64,000 nt of DNA from Exilibacterium tricleocarpae (GTDB taxonomy: Bacteria > Pseudomonadota > Gammaproteobacteria > Pseudomonadales > Cellvibrionaceae). Each line of letters starts with the position of its first letter. Position 1 is the first letter of the stretch. The stretch lies in contig NZ_ML660092.1 of NCBI RefSeq assembly GCF_007004655.1, positions 62,001 through 126,000 on the forward strand, read 5' to 3'. The position numbers were made by a program, and so were the translations under genes. The notes below the pieces were generated by a model. That model ran no database searches. It was not told the origin of the DNA and saw nothing but the letters and a program-made list of their open reading frames with translations. This document shows positions 7,687 to 17,262 of the stretch, one piece after another.

Positions 7687-9867
7687 CTACTGATTACCCG
7701 TATTGAAAGAGCCCACCTGGTTTAACAGGGTCTGAGCCTGTTGCTCCATAGCTTTGCTGGAAGACATCACATCTTCTACCAAGGCAACGTTTTTTTCTCT
7801 CATTTTTTCCATCACTGAAACTGCTTGTCTCACTTCGTTAATTCCCTGCGCTTGTTCTTGGCTGGCGATATCGATATCGGAAATCATGGATACCACCTCG
7901 TCAACCGCCTCAGCCAACTCGGTAAAAGTCCGGCCGGTTTCGTCCACCAAACGCGTGCCTTCGCCGACCGTTTCTACACTGTCGTTAATCAGCGCTTTGA
8001 TTTCCTTGGCCGCGCTGGCACTGCGCCCGGCCAGACTGCGTACCTCTGCGGCCACAACAGCAAACCCTCGGCCCTGTTCTCCCGCCCTGGCTGCCTCCAC
8101 CGCGGCATTTAAAGCCAAAAGATTAGTTTGAAACGCAATTTCGTCAATAACACCAATGATATCGGCAATCTGTTTGCTGGACTTATCAATAGCCTCCATT
8201 GCTGCAACGGCATTGGAGATGACCTCACTGCCGGCGGTGGCTTTTTGCATGGCGCTGCTGGACTTCTTCGTGGCTTCAGTAGCATTCTCCGAGTTTTTCT
8301 GCACAGTGTCGGTAAGTGCTTCTATTGCTGAAGTAGTTTTCTGAAGACTGTCAGCCTGCTCTTCAGTACGCTGGCTGAGATCGGTATTCCCTTGAGCAAT
8401 CTTTCTGGATGCGCTAAAAACGCTTCTCGACACACAGCGAATTTCATCCACCATACTACGCAAGTTAGCCACTGACGAATTTATTGCATTGCTCAGTGTT
8501 TTAAATTCTCCTTGGAACTCACCGGACATACTCTGGCTGAGGTTGCCGTTGGCGATGGCTTCCATAAGCCGGGCGCTGGCGCTGACAGGCACAGTGACCG
8601 CTTCAAGCAACTGATTGATGCCATCGCCCAGCGATGCGGTAAAGCCTTTTGACTGTGAGGTGTCGATACGATTTTGCAGTTGTCCGGCGATAGCGCTCTG
8701 GACGAGTTTGTCAATTTGCTTTAACGCATTCATTTGCTCCGTAACATCCGTTGCATATTTCACGACCTTGAACGGCTTGCCGTTTAGGTCCAGAATCGGG
8801 TTATAGGAAGCCTGGATCCAGACCTCCTTACCGCCTTTGCCAAGCCGTTTGTATTCATGTGCCTCGTATTCACCCTGATTCAGCTTCGCCCAGAATTGCC
8901 GGTACTCTGCGCTGTCCCTGTGCTGCGGCTCCACAAACAGGCTGTGGTGGCGACCCTGGACTTCATCGAGACGGTAACCCATGACGTTGAGGAAGTTATC
9001 GTTGGCGGTGATAATCGTGCCGTCCATATTGAACTCGATCACTGCCTGGGACATATCAATGGCTTTGATCTGGCCGGCAAAGTCCGCATTTTGCAATTTT
9101 TGTTCGGTGACATCAGTGGCATATTTCACCACTTTAAAGGGCCTGCCGTTTAAATCCAGAATCGGGTTGTAGGAGGCCCGGATCCAGACTTCCTTGCCCC
9201 CTTTGCCGAGCCGTTTGTACTCGTGAACATCGTACTCACCCCGGTTCAGCTTTGCCCAAAATTGCCGGTACTCTGCGCTGTCTCTGTAGCGCGGCTCCAC
9301 AAACAGGCTGTGGTGGCGACCCTGGACTTCATCGAGGCGGTAACCCATCGCATTGAGGAAGTTTTCATTGGCGGTGATAATCGTGCCGTCCATATTGAAC
9401 TCGATCACCGCCTGGGACATATCAATCGCCTTGATCTGGCCCGCGAAATCTGCACTTTGCAATTTTTGCTCGGTGACATCGGTGGCGTATTTGACCACCT
9501 TAAACGGCCTGCCGTTTAGGTCCAGAATCGGGTTGTAGGAAGCTTGGATCCAGACTTCCTTACCGCCTTTGCCACGCCGTTTGTATTCATGTGAATCGTA
9601 TTCACCCCGGTTCAGTTTTGCCCAAAATGCCTTGTATTCACTGCTGTTTTTATACTGCGGCTCCACAAACAGGCTGTGATGGCGGCCCTGGATTTCATCG
9701 AGGCGATAACCCATGGCATTGAGGAAGTTATCGTTGGCGGTGATAATGGTGCCATCCATATTGAATTCGATCACCCCTTGCGACTTACCGATGGCCTCGA
9801 GTTCGGCCTTATAAATTTTAAGCTGTTCTTCTGCAGTAAGATTTTGAAATGAACCGGGCGATGACAT
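7687..9867 (-). CDS. Soluble methyl-accepting chemotaxis protein with three PAS domains
   Basis: The 726-residue receptor has no membrane segment. Three PAS domains (about residues 21-140, 143-262 and 265-384) are nearly identical copies, each with [39 protein letters not shown] and a PAC-like [12 protein letters not shown] end. HAMP-like segments follow, then the MCP signalling hairpin with the tip [33 protein letters not shown]. The layout (cytoplasmic, tandem PAS, MCP) is that of BdlA-type receptors that sense redox or energy state. The protein should signal to CheA/CheW; no other che gene is in the window. The PAS triplication is described as a repeat. Confidence 0.95.
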   Translation of the reverse strand: MSSPGSFQNLTAEEQLKIYKAELEAIGKSQGVIEFNMDGTIITANDNFLNAMGYRLDEIQGRHHSLFVEPQYKNSSEYKAFWAKLNRGEYDSHEYKRRGKGGKEVWIQASYNPILDLNGRPFKVVKYATDVTEQKLQSADFAGQIKAIDMSQAVIEFNMDGTIITANENFLNAMGYRLDEVQGRHHSLFVEPRYRDSAEYRQFWAKLNRGEYDVHEYKRLGKGGKEVWIRASYNPILDLNGRPFKVVKYATDVTEQKLQNADFAGQIKAIDMSQAVIEFNMDGTIITANDNFLNVMGYRLDEVQGRHHSLFVEPQHRDSAEYRQFWAKLNQGEYEAHEYKRLGKGGKEVWIQASYNPILDLNGKPFKVVKYATDVTEQMNALKQIDKLVQSAIAGQLQNRIDTSQSKGFTASLGDGINQLLEAVTVPVSASARLMEAIANGNLSQSMSGEFQGEFKTLSNAINSSVANLRSMVDEIRCVSRSVFSASRKIAQGNTDLSQRTEEQADSLQKTTSAIEALTDTVQKNSENATEATKKSSSAMQKATAGSEVISNAVAAMEAIDKSSKQIADIIGVIDEIAFQTNLLALNAAVEAARAGEQGRGFAVVAAEVRSLAGRSASAAKEIKALINDSVETVGEGTRLVDETGRTFTELAEAVDEVVSMISDIDIASQEQAQGINEVRQAVSVMEKMREKNVALVEDVMSSSKAMEQQAQTLLNQVGSFNTGNQ
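8735..9832 (-). repeat. Three tandem 366-bp copies encoding PAS domains
   Basis: The same segments recur every 366 bases; for example, a GTG-start stretch antisense to FNMDGTI begins at 9017, 9383 and 9749. The period is exactly 122 codons. Copies differ at scattered bases, mostly silent, which shows recent duplication or ongoing homogenisation inside the gene. Confidence 0.9.
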
Positions 9868-10122
9868 AACCAGCCTCTATAGACAACAAAGGAAAATATA
9901 ACTTTTTGGAATATACCAAACCCTATAGACTTCACTATCCATCTATACTTTTTGGGAAACTCCGAAGATGTCATTAAAGGTATAGCTGATTCGGATATGT
10001 TTGGCAGTGAAATATTCAACTATGTTGGCAGCGACACTACTCTGGGCCAGCTCAGATCCCCGAGATCACAGTCGCGATTCCGAAACTGTAGCCTGCTCAG
10101 GAAAAGCTGCAAATTCGAGAGC
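9868..10122. other. Intergenic region upstream of the chemoreceptor gene
   Basis: An AT-rich stretch of about 255 bases that must hold the chemoreceptor promoter. I see no credible gene, structured RNA or repeat in it. Confidence 0.5.
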
Positions 10123-10467
10123 TTAAATTATTGCTAGCGCTCCCGGCAATACCGGGAGCTTAGCTGTGTAGGCCTGATTTTCAGGGTAAGGGGTAAAAAC
10201 CTCGGTCAAATCTGAAGTGTCCAAATAGGTATCAGTGGTATATCGCCCTTCGGTAACGTTATATCCTTTACCTAAAGTAAGTGCGGGATTTGTGTTTCTG
10301 CCGGTGCTGTTTGTTGGTGTAGCCAGTTGGTTAAAGGCGTTATCAGCGTAGACCACTTCAAAAACGCCAATCGGTGCCGTATTTTCTGCCCCACTAACTG
10401 ACATTATGCCGGCGATAGTTCTACCCATAGCTACCCTTAATGCCAAAACAGCCAGTGCGGTGTACAA
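10123..10467 (-). CDS. Hypothetical protein (doubtful)
   Basis: A 114-residue open frame rich in Thr, Asn, Ala and Tyr (for example TPTNSTGRNTNPALTLGKGYN). I recognise no family, and there is no clear signal peptide. The composition looks protein-like rather than random, and it lies with two other small minus-strand genes in an accessory patch. It may be a real small gene or a fragment of a larger surface or phage-type protein. Confidence 0.35.
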   Translation of the reverse strand: MYTALAVLALRVAMGRTIAGIMSVSGAENTAPIGVFEVVYADNAFNQLATPTNSTGRNTNPALTLGKGYNVTEGRYTTDTYLDTSDLTEVFTPYPENQAYTAKLPVLPGALAII

Positions 10468-10509
10468 GGGTCCGGCGCCGCAGGCGCCAACTGCTGCAGC
10501 TTGCCGGCA

Positions 10510-10932
10510 CTACCGCACCAATTTAGGTTTGCCATTACTTATTTTCTCTCTTGTTTCAGCTATGTAAGGGTCTACTGCGTCACCCCATTCAGGTTTGTTG
10601 TCGCGTAGCGTTTCAAATATTTTTTGAGCGTCTACCCACCTTTCTTTTCGGTAGTAGGCCATAGCCAAATAGTAATTTGCATAAGCATGGTTAGGGTGGG
10701 TTTTAAGAACATCTTTAGCTTCGGCCATAAGCTCGGATATTTGTCCTTTGTCCAGGTACTGCTCGCCAAGAATACGGAAACCTTCTGATTTCCTAAGCTC
10801 TCTCATGTCTCGAATTGCCCCAAGAACTCCCTTAAGCACCACAGACGCAAATATGAAGAAGACGGTAAATACCAGCAAAATCCCGACAAGAATCCACTTT
10901 ATTGTTTTAAGTTCGTCAAGTGATGCGCTCAT
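10510..10932 (-). CDS. Membrane-anchored TPR-like protein
   Basis: The 140-residue product has one N-terminal membrane segment (about residues 12-34, WILVGILLVFTVFFIFASVV) followed by a tetratricopeptide-like pair of helices (HPNHAYANYYLAMAYYRKERWVDAQKIFETL). TPR repeats bind partner proteins; no specific partner is evident. It lies in a patch of small minus-strand genes, 33 bases after the amphi-Trp gene, and could share its transcript. Confidence 0.75.
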   Translation of the reverse strand: MSASLDELKTIKWILVGILLVFTVFFIFASVVLKGVLGAIRDMRELRKSEGFRILGEQYLDKGQISELMAEAKDVLKTHPNHAYANYYLAMAYYRKERWVDAQKIFETLRDNKPEWGDAVDPYIAETREKISNGKPKLVR

Positions 10933-10965
10933 AAGTCTCCTTGAGTGCTAACGCTTTTATGTGGT

Positions 10966-11181
10966 TTAGTTTGACCATTTTATTTGAAATTCTATTTCTT
11001 CCTCTGGTCCCTCTCGCTCATGCTCAATGTTATAAACCGCGCGAACAGGAACGTAGATGCGCTCTCCAGCAATTTGAATTTCAAATTTCTCTCCTTGTTC
11101 CAAGGCATCAGCCAATCGCCGTAACTTAGATACAAACTCTGAAGTCGTATAGCCTTTCTCTATATCTCTATCTTCTTTCAT
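10966..11181 (-). CDS. amphi-Trp domain-containing small protein
   Basis: The 71-residue product ends in EIEFQIKWSN and contains LRRLADALEQGEKFEIQIAGERIYVP. This matches the amphi-Trp domain pattern: a helix, then strands, ending in an alternating stretch with a tryptophan. The family is widespread in bacteria and archaea, but its function is unknown. I chose the start at 11181 (MKEDRDIEKGY) because it matches family length; the frame can be extended to 11208. The gene is flanked by inverted GCTAACGC/GCGTTAGC octamers. Confidence 0.8.
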   Translation of the reverse strand: MKEDRDIEKGYTTSEFVSKLRRLADALEQGEKFEIQIAGERIYVPVRAVYNIEHEREGPEEEIEFQIKWSN

Positions 11182-11208
11182 TGTTTTTAACCCGTAATAT
11201 TGCTTCAT

Positions 11209-11427
11209 ACGCTCGTATAGCGTCTCAATAGCCAGCGCAGCGTTAGCGGTCGATTTGGAGTGCCTTGCTAAATGTCACCGCAATGCGTACTATGGGGCGT
11301 TTGGGTGCGAGGTTTATAGCATGCAAAGCATAAGCTATACCACTGTCCGAAACAACCATGCCAAGGCAATGGAGCAGGTTTTTTAAAACACTGCCCCATG
11401 GCGATTACATGCTGAGGTAAGAGAGTT
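11209..11427. other. Intergenic region without recognisable genes
   Basis: About 220 bases between the amphi-Trp gene and the antitoxin remnant. It holds an octamer GCGTTAGC at 11240-11247, inverted relative to GCTAACGC at 10947-10954; otherwise nothing recognised. Confidence 0.5.
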
Positions 11428-11562
11428 GTGGTAATAGTTTCGATGGATGACGATCAAGCCCTGCAAGAAACTGCCTATCTTCTAAACAGTCCGAGGAATC
11501 CCCGGAGCTTGATTGAATCGGTTGCTGAGCTTGAGGATGGCAAGGACAAAAGAAGGTGCTGA
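11428..11562 (+). pseudogene. Remnant of a YefM/Phd-family antitoxin gene
   Basis: The frame from the GTG at 11428 encodes VVIVSMDDDQALQETAYLL, then NSPRNPRSLIESVAELEDGK and a stop at 11560-11562. This is the C-terminal half of a YefM/Phd antitoxin, whose hallmark is M-D-(D/E)-x-x-A-L-x-E-T-A-Y-L-L followed by S-P-x-N. The N-terminal DNA-binding half is missing (a stop lies at 11413-11415) and no RelE/YoeB toxin follows. It is therefore debris of a toxin-antitoxin pair in the AT-rich patch. It is too short to appear as a normal gene call. Confidence 0.75.
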
Positions 11563-11645
11563 TTGAATGAAGTGGTTTTTATTTTGCATCAATGCGAACG
11601 AATTGACAAAAATATTTGATGAAATGTTACAGGAGAGTAGTCTCT

Positions 11646-12779
11646 TTGCCTATCCCACACTCTTATACTGACAATCTCGCCCACAAATTTGCTGCTGGTA
11701 AAGATGATATTTTAAGACCATTCAAACGAACTAATAAACCTATTTTGATCATAACCAATACCCTTAAAGGTGATATTACCGGGGTGCAAACTGTAATGAA
11801 TGCCGTTCTTAAGGAGTTGGATGGCTTTGGTGTTAACTATATTATTATTCACCCTGATGATGTGCCTGGACCTAATCGCGCAATAGATGTAGGGGTCAAG
11901 ATTGCTTTTAAGTATTTTAAACAAAAAGAAATTGACAAACTTGTTAAAGAATATGACCCGATCGCTATACATATTGTCAATGAGCTTTTTATGAGCAATT
12001 GCGTTCGATTTTATTGCAAAAAAAACAAAATTCCCTTTACAACGGCTTATCATACATCCTGGCCGGAGGCCGCAAATCGAGCTATCGGTATACCTATCTC
12101 TTGGGGAGAGGCTTTTATGAGATTCTTCCACGCGCCTGCGGCAGGTGTTATGGTTCCTTCTAAGTCAGTCAAAGAGAGAGTTCTTAATATGGGATTTGAT
12201 GAGAGCAAAGTTCGAATCTGGTCTCATGGTGTGAATACAGACTTTTTTAGACCTCGCGATAGGGCTGATTTTGTGCCTGAGGTTAGAGAGATATTTGAAA
12301 GTGGAAAAGGTCCTTACATGCTTCATGTTGGTAGAGTTTCTGCAGAAAAAAATATTGAAGTATTTCTTTCTTCTAATGTGAAGGGAACAAAAATTGTTGT
12401 CGGTGACGGGCCAGGGCTTGGTAGCCTTAAGTCGCGCTATAAAAATAATAAGAGCATTCTTTTTCTTGGCGCTAGAAATGGAGAGGAATTGGCTCAGCTC
12501 TATTCGGGAGCTGACGTTTTCGTTTTTCCAAGTAAAGTGGAGACGTATGGGCTGGTTCAACTTGAGGCCCTGTCCTCAGGAACGCCTGTTGCTGCATTCC
12601 CGGCAGAAGGGCCGAAGAATGTTCTTAACTCAAAGGTCGGCGCTATGGATGGTAACTTGGATGTGGCGATTGAGAAGGCTCTTAAGCTAGATTCGGCTGA
12701 TGCCCGGGAGTATTCATTAAATTATTGCTGGAAGAAAACTACCTTAGAGTTTTTAAGTTTCTTGGAGCTTTTACACTAG
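11646..12779 (+). CDS. GT4-family glycosyltransferase
   Basis: The GT-B fold enzyme has an N-terminal acceptor domain (FITNTLKGDITGVQTVM-like start, HIVNELFMSNCVRFYCKK) and a C-terminal nucleotide-sugar domain with MLHVGRVSAEKNIEVFL, VVGDGPGLGSLKSRY and the E-x7-E motif region FVFPSKVETYGLVQLEALSSG. It resembles bacterial alpha-mannosyl- and lipid-glycosyltransferases (MgtA/SQD2-like). I prefer the TTG at 11646, preceded ten bases upstream by AGGAG (11631-11635), over the ATG at 11616, which has no such site. Low GC and AT-rich codon use set it apart from its neighbours and suggest acquisition by transfer. No other sugar genes lie beside it. Confidence 0.85.
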   Translation: MPIPHSYTDNLAHKFAAGKDDILRPFKRTNKPILIITNTLKGDITGVQTVMNAVLKELDGFGVNYIIIHPDDVPGPNRAIDVGVKIAFKYFKQKEIDKLVKEYDPIAIHIVNELFMSNCVRFYCKKNKIPFTTAYHTSWPEAANRAIGIPISWGEAFMRFFHAPAAGVMVPSKSVKERVLNMGFDESKVRIWSHGVNTDFFRPRDRADFVPEVREIFESGKGPYMLHVGRVSAEKNIEVFLSSNVKGTKIVVGDGPGLGSLKSRYKNNKSILFLGARNGEELAQLYSGADVFVFPSKVETYGLVQLEALSSGTPVAAFPAEGPKNVLNSKVGAMDGNLDVAIEKALKLDSADAREYSLNYCWKKTTLEFLSFLELLH

Positions 12780-13291
12780 ATAAGCTGCCGGCAAGTTAGG
12801 CAACAGGGCTACTATTGCTGCATTAGAAACTTGCCTATTGATTTGCGGTCGAGAAGAAATCGCTGTTTTCCCTTTCTGTTTCTGCTTTTATGTAACAGTT
12901 GTGACCAAAAAATAACCGCCCCCAAAAAACAAGGCAAACGGGCTGGTGTAGGGATCGGTTTTCAGCGCGCCCGGCGGTTTCGGCGTACAGTTGTTGCTCA
13001 AATTGACTGTGCGTTCCCGTTAGCTAGCAGGTCTTCGGCTAACCGGCAAGCCGAGACTTATATCCGGTTCACTCTCTCTCCCCGCAACCCTGTTAGCGGG
13101 TTGAGCTTCAATATCGCATTGACCAATCACAGTAGCTGGGCACCGGATCTGTCGGGGTGTTGATATGTCGTCTCAATACCTATAGGCTACGCCCGTTTGC
13201 CAATACTTAACACAATGGGGTAGTAGCAAAGAGTAGCAGTAATAAAGCAGGCGCAAGCCATCTAATAAAACAGATATTCATCTAATGGGGG
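12780..13291. other. Intergenic region without convincing genes
   Basis: About 510 bases between the glycosyltransferase and the DUF898 gene. An open frame at 12831-13163 has no recognisable domain and basic, low-likelihood composition, so I do not call it. The end before 13292 should hold the DUF898 promoter. Confidence 0.5.
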
Positions 13292-14446
13292 ATGGATTCC
13301 ATGGAAGATACAAAGCAACAGGTAAAACCCTTCTCTTTCGCCGGCACTGCGGCCGGTTATTTCAGTGTCTGGATCGTCAATATCCTGCTGACAATAGTAA
13401 CCCTCGGTATTTACTCGGCCTGGGCCAAAGTGCGCACTAACCAGTATTTTTATGGGCACACCCAGTTGGACGGGTCGTCGTTCCAGTATCTGGCCACGCC
13501 GATGCAGATTCTGCGTGGCCGTATTTTCGCCTGTCTGGCATTGCTGGCCTACTTGCTGGCGGACTGGATATCACCGATAGCCGGTATCGCGGCGATTGTC
13601 ATTCTGTTTGCGGCGTTGCCGTTTATCTTTGTCGCCGCCATGTCGTTTCGCATGCGCCACACCGCCTATCGGGGTGTGACTTTTGCCTTTAAGGGCGATA
13701 TTCTCCAGGCCTATCTGATTCTTCTCCTGCCGACGCTGCTTTTTTTCGGCGCGATATTTTTAACGGTCTGGGGAGTGATGCCGGAGGAGGAGGGAGATCA
13801 GGTGTCCATGGTGCCGATGTTGATTATGCTCGGTGTTTTCCTTCTCGCCGGTCTGTTCACCCCCCTGGTGGAGTTTTTTCTCTATCGCTATGTGACGACT
13901 GGCGTGCGTTATGGCCAGAGTGCTTTTCGGTTCGGCGCCGGTCACTGGGACTTTTATAAGATTTACGCCGTCGCCGTCGGCGTGTTCCTTCTCTTTGGCA
14001 TTGTCATCGGTTTGATGGCCGGTGGAATCAATATGGCGGCGGGTGTTGAGATAGGCGAGGGGACAACGGGGGCTGCCGGCACTGGTATCACTCTCCTGAT
14101 GGCGGTTGCCGGTATGGTGTTGTACCTATGGCTGTTTGCCTATTTCAAAGTGGCCAGGGAGAACCTGCTCTACAACAACCTGCAGCTCGAGCAGGGACAT
14201 TACTTCGAGAGTCGGTTGCGGGTGGGCTATATGATGTTCCTGATTTTTACCAATACCCTGGCGGTGGTTGTTTCCCTCGGTTTACTGCTGCCCTGGGCCA
14301 AGGTGCGCACGGCTAAATACCGGGCCTCGACCCTGGTACTGGTGGCGGTTGCCGACCTGAACGACTTTGCCGCCGGCGAACGGGAACAGGTACGGGCGCT
14401 GGGCGAGGAGGTGGACGGCGTCTTCGACCTCGAGATAGGGATATGA
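13292..14446 (+). CDS. DUF898 (YjgN-family) integral membrane protein
   Basis: The 384-residue protein has about eight membrane segments arranged as two similar halves. Each half contains the family hallmark of a helix followed by L-x-x-W-A-K-V-R-T (YSAWAKVRTNQYFYGHT near residue 45 and LPWAKVRTAKYRAST near residue 335). Function is unknown in the family; E. coli YjgN is a member. Its last four bases overlap the start of the M48 peptidase gene (ATGA), so the two are translationally coupled, which is a common DUF898-M48 pairing. Confidence 0.9.
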   Translation: MDSMEDTKQQVKPFSFAGTAAGYFSVWIVNILLTIVTLGIYSAWAKVRTNQYFYGHTQLDGSSFQYLATPMQILRGRIFACLALLAYLLADWISPIAGIAAIVILFAALPFIFVAAMSFRMRHTAYRGVTFAFKGDILQAYLILLLPTLLFFGAIFLTVWGVMPEEEGDQVSMVPMLIMLGVFLLAGLFTPLVEFFLYRYVTTGVRYGQSAFRFGAGHWDFYKIYAVAVGVFLLFGIVIGLMAGGINMAAGVEIGEGTTGAAGTGITLLMAVAGMVLYLWLFAYFKVARENLLYNNLQLEQGHYFESRLRVGYMMFLIFTNTLAVVVSLGLLLPWAKVRTAKYRASTLVLVAVADLNDFAAGEREQVRALGEEVDGVFDLEIGI

Positions 14447-15522
14447 TCCAAGGGTGGTTTTTTGACGGTAAGACTTCCAGGCGTCGGGCAGCTGAACTGA
14501 GTTGTGGCGGCAGCGGGCGCTGGGTACTGCGGGTAGACGGCGATACGATACTCAGTGTCGCCTTCGACGAAGCCACGGTTTCGCCGCGGGTCGGGGCAAC
14601 CGCCCGGATGATCACCTTTCCCGACGGCCAGATATTTGAATCTCCCGAGAACGACGCCATCGATGCGGTGCTGCGCCGGCACCGGCCGGGTTTTCACCTG
14701 ATGGCGTTTGCCGAGACGATAGAAAACCATAAAGGTTTTATTGCCGCTACCGTGGTAGTGGTGGTGGCTGGCATCTGGTCGCTGCTGCGTTACGGGGTGC
14801 CGGCGGTGAGCGAAGCTACCGCTCATGCGTTGCCGGTAGCCGTTACCCACTCGGTCAGTAGCCAGACCCTGACTTTTCTCGATGCCAGTTTTTTTTCGCC
14901 CTCGGAATTACCGGAGCAGCGACAGGAGGAGTTGCGGGCACAGTTCAAACGTCTGTTGCCGCGGGACACCGAGGGCTTTGACTACAGGATACTGTTTCGC
15001 CAGGGCGGTGACGGTATTGGCGCCAACGCCTTTGCGCTGCCTGATGCCACCGTCGTGTTTACCGATGAAATTGTCGCACTGGCTGAGGACGACGCGGAGC
15101 TACAGGGGATTATGCTGCATGAAATCGGTCATGTGGTTCATCGTCACGGCCTGCAGCAGGTTATTCGCCAGTCGCTGCTGTCGTCCCTGATCGTCTGGAT
15201 AACCGGCGATATCAGTACGGCCAGTTCGCTGATTGTTATTGCGCCGACGGTGCTGTTAAATGCCGATTACTCCCGCGCTATGGAATGGGAAGCGGATACC
15301 TATGCGCTGGAGGGGATGCGGGCTCACCAGTTACCGTTGTCAGCCTTTGCCAGTATGCTCGGCAAACTGATGGATAGTCACACGTCGCAGGCAAACGAGG
15401 ATGAACGGCCTGCCTGTGAGGACTGTCTGGAGCCGGGCACGAAGGACGACTGGTCGAGTTATCTTTCTTCCCACCCGGGAACCCGTGAGCGTATGGAGCG
15501 TTTTATCCAGGCTGAACCTTGA
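14443..15522 (+). CDS. M48-family zinc metallopeptidase, membrane-anchored
   Basis: The 359-residue protein has an N-terminal domain of about 90 residues, one membrane helix near residues 99-115 (FIAATVVVVVAGIWSLL) and then an M48 peptidase domain. The zinc motif is HEIGHVVHRHG (HExxH, about residues 226-230) and the third ligand lies in MEWEADTYAL. Domain order and an N-terminal part lacking a cleavable signal suggest the catalytic part is in the periplasm, likely handling misfolded or outer-membrane proteins. It is coupled to the DUF898 gene by a four-base overlap. Confidence 0.92.
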   Translation: MIQGWFFDGKTSRRRAAELSCGGSGRWVLRVDGDTILSVAFDEATVSPRVGATARMITFPDGQIFESPENDAIDAVLRRHRPGFHLMAFAETIENHKGFIAATVVVVVAGIWSLLRYGVPAVSEATAHALPVAVTHSVSSQTLTFLDASFFSPSELPEQRQEELRAQFKRLLPRDTEGFDYRILFRQGGDGIGANAFALPDATVVFTDEIVALAEDDAELQGIMLHEIGHVVHRHGLQQVIRQSLLSSLIVWITGDISTASSLIVIAPTVLLNADYSRAMEWEADTYALEGMRAHQLPLSAFASMLGKLMDSHTSQANEDERPACEDCLEPGTKDDWSSYLSSHPGTRERMERFIQAEP

Positions 15523-15636
15523 ATGGCTGCTGATCTTCTTGTCGGTTGTCGCTGTCATAAAACCGGCATGTGACAGCAATAAAACCTCTGTATGGTCGAC
15601 AACGGGTACTTAAATATCGACAAACGGAGGAGCATT

Positions 15637-16926
15637 ATGCGCCAAACAATTGCAAGCCTGACTGTGGCGGCAGTTACAGTTTTTACATCCGCCTGTGCAA
15701 TATCCGATGGCCGTGAGGGTTTGACCGGGAACCTCAACGCCGATGAAAGCCGGGAGCATAAAAGCTATTGGCAGCGTGGGTCGCGGGCAGAGTTGGGACC
15801 GAGGCCGTTTTACCTGGTTGAAGATATGGACGACAGTCGCCTCAAACGACGTCTACAACAGTGCGCCAGGCGGCCGTTCTACAAGACGGATTTTTCCATC
15901 GGCCATCGCGGGGCACCGCTGCAGTTTCCCGAACACACGAAAGAATCCTACGAGGCTGCCGCCAGAATGGGGGCCGGTATCATGGAGTGCGATGTAACTT
16001 TTACCAAGGACCGTGAACTGGTCTGCCGTCACTCCCAGTGCGACCTTCACACCACCACCAATATTCTCGCCACACCTTTGGCGCAGAAGTGCTCGCAGCC
16101 ATTTACCCCAGCCGACCCGGTGAATGGCACACCGGCTTCCGCCCGCTGTTGTACCAGTGATATCACACTGACGGAGTTCAAAACGCTGACCGGAAAGATG
16201 GATGCGGCCGATCCGACCGCCACCACTGTCGAGGATTACCTGAACGCCACTCCCGGTTGGCGCACCGACTTGTATACGGGCAGCGGTACTCTACTGACAC
16301 ACGCCGAGAGTATTGAACTGTTTAAGAAACTGCGCGTAAAGTTTACGCCGGAACTTAAGGCGCCCAGCGTTCCCATGCCTTATGAGGGTGATTACACTCA
16401 GGAAGACTACGCCCAGCAAATGATTGATGAATACAAGGCGGCCGGGGTGCATCCGCGCAAGGTGTGGGCGCAGTCATTTAATCTCAGTGATGTACTTTAC
16501 TGGATCGAGAATGAACCGCGGTTTGGCAGGCAGGCAGTCTTTCTGGACGACCGGGTCTACAATGATCCCAATTTCACCGCCTCGCTGGCGGATATGGAAG
16601 CTTTGGCGGGGCAGGGTGTAAACATTGTCGCGCCTCCCATGTGGGCGCTGCTAACACTAAACGAGCGCGGTGCTATAGTGCCTTCGCCCTACGCGGAGTT
16701 TGCCAGGGCCGCAGGTCTCGATATCATTACCTGGACTATCGAGCGCTCAGGTCTCTTAAAAGATGGCGGCGGTTGGTATTACCAGACGACTACCGAGGCT
16801 ATCAATAATGATGGCGATATGCTGGAAGTCTTGCATGTGCTGGCTAAGGATGTCGGCATTATCGGCATCTTTTCCGACTGGCCGGCTACGGTAACCTACT
16901 ACGCTAATTGTATGAACCTTCGATAA
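15637..16926 (+). CDS. Glycerophosphodiester phosphodiesterase family lipoprotein
   Basis: The 429-residue protein begins [20 protein letters not shown], a likely lipoprotein signal with the lipid-bearing cysteine at residue 20. GGAGGAG lies just upstream at 15627-15633, fixing this start over an upstream in-frame codon at 15592. The catalytic GDPD signature is clear: [38 protein letters not shown]. It should hydrolyse glycerophosphodiesters to an alcohol and glycerol-3-phosphate in the periplasm. At 429 residues it is longer than cytoplasmic UgpQ types and closer to the periplasmic GlpQ size class. A terminator follows. Confidence 0.9.
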   Translation: MRQTIASLTVAAVTVFTSACAISDGREGLTGNLNADESREHKSYWQRGSRAELGPRPFYLVEDMDDSRLKRRLQQCARRPFYKTDFSIGHRGAPLQFPEHTKESYEAAARMGAGIMECDVTFTKDRELVCRHSQCDLHTTTNILATPLAQKCSQPFTPADPVNGTPASARCCTSDITLTEFKTLTGKMDAADPTATTVEDYLNATPGWRTDLYTGSGTLLTHAESIELFKKLRVKFTPELKAPSVPMPYEGDYTQEDYAQQMIDEYKAAGVHPRKVWAQSFNLSDVLYWIENEPRFGRQAVFLDDRVYNDPNFTASLADMEALAGQGVNIVAPPMWALLTLNERGAIVPSPYAEFARAAGLDIITWTIERSGLLKDGGGWYYQTTTEAINNDGDMLEVLHVLAKDVGIIGIFSDWPATVTYYANCMNLR

Positions 16927-16944
16927 CGTCGATCCCAGTTTTGC

Positions 16945-16975
16945 CGGGCGGGCGGAGGTTGCCCGCCCGTTTCTC
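16945..16975 (+). terminator. Rho-independent terminator of the GDPD gene
   Basis: A GC-rich stem CGGGCGGGC (16945-16953) pairs with GCCCGCCCG (16961-16969) and is followed by TTTCTC. It lies 18 bases after the GDPD stop codon. Confidence 0.8.
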
Positions 16976-16993
16976 AGTTGTTCTCCGACCCGA

Positions 16994-17262
16994 ATGGTAC
17001 TCGCCTCAGATGCCTACTTCTGGTACTTAAGCGAAGGCGTGCCAATTGACCGGTCTGCCTCTGAATGGGGCTTTCAGAAACACGTCGTGAACCCGTCCAT
17101 GGGGACTTCACGACAGCATCCCTGCTGTCGAGAGTTTCTGAAAGCCCCATTCAGAGGCAGACCTACCTCGGTATTTTTAATCAATATCGAGAGAGAGTGA
17201 GGGTCGATAAACTGTGCAAATCCTCTTAAGTACCAGAAGTAGGCATCTGAGGCGAGTGCCAT
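16994..17262. repeat. Nested long inverted repeat (dispersed-repeat or MITE-like element)
   Basis: An outer pair of 38-base arms (16994-17031 and 17225-17262, one mismatch) encloses an inner, perfect pair of 30-base arms (17052-17081 and 17134-17163). Between the inner arms are two further small hairpins, TCGTGAA/TTCACGA and CGACAG/CTGTCG. The small frames on both strands here are by-products of the symmetry, not genes. The structure looks like a mobile or dispersed intergenic repeat, possibly one repeat inserted inside another. Confidence 0.85.

Noticed and set aside
10947-11247. Integron attC site around the small accessory genes
   Set aside because: GTTRRRY/RYYYAAC core pairs with correct spacing were not found; only isolated octamers match weakly.
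12831-13163. 110-residue open frame after the glycosyltransferase
   Set aside because: No domain, Arg/Ser-rich chance composition and no convincing ribosome binding site.
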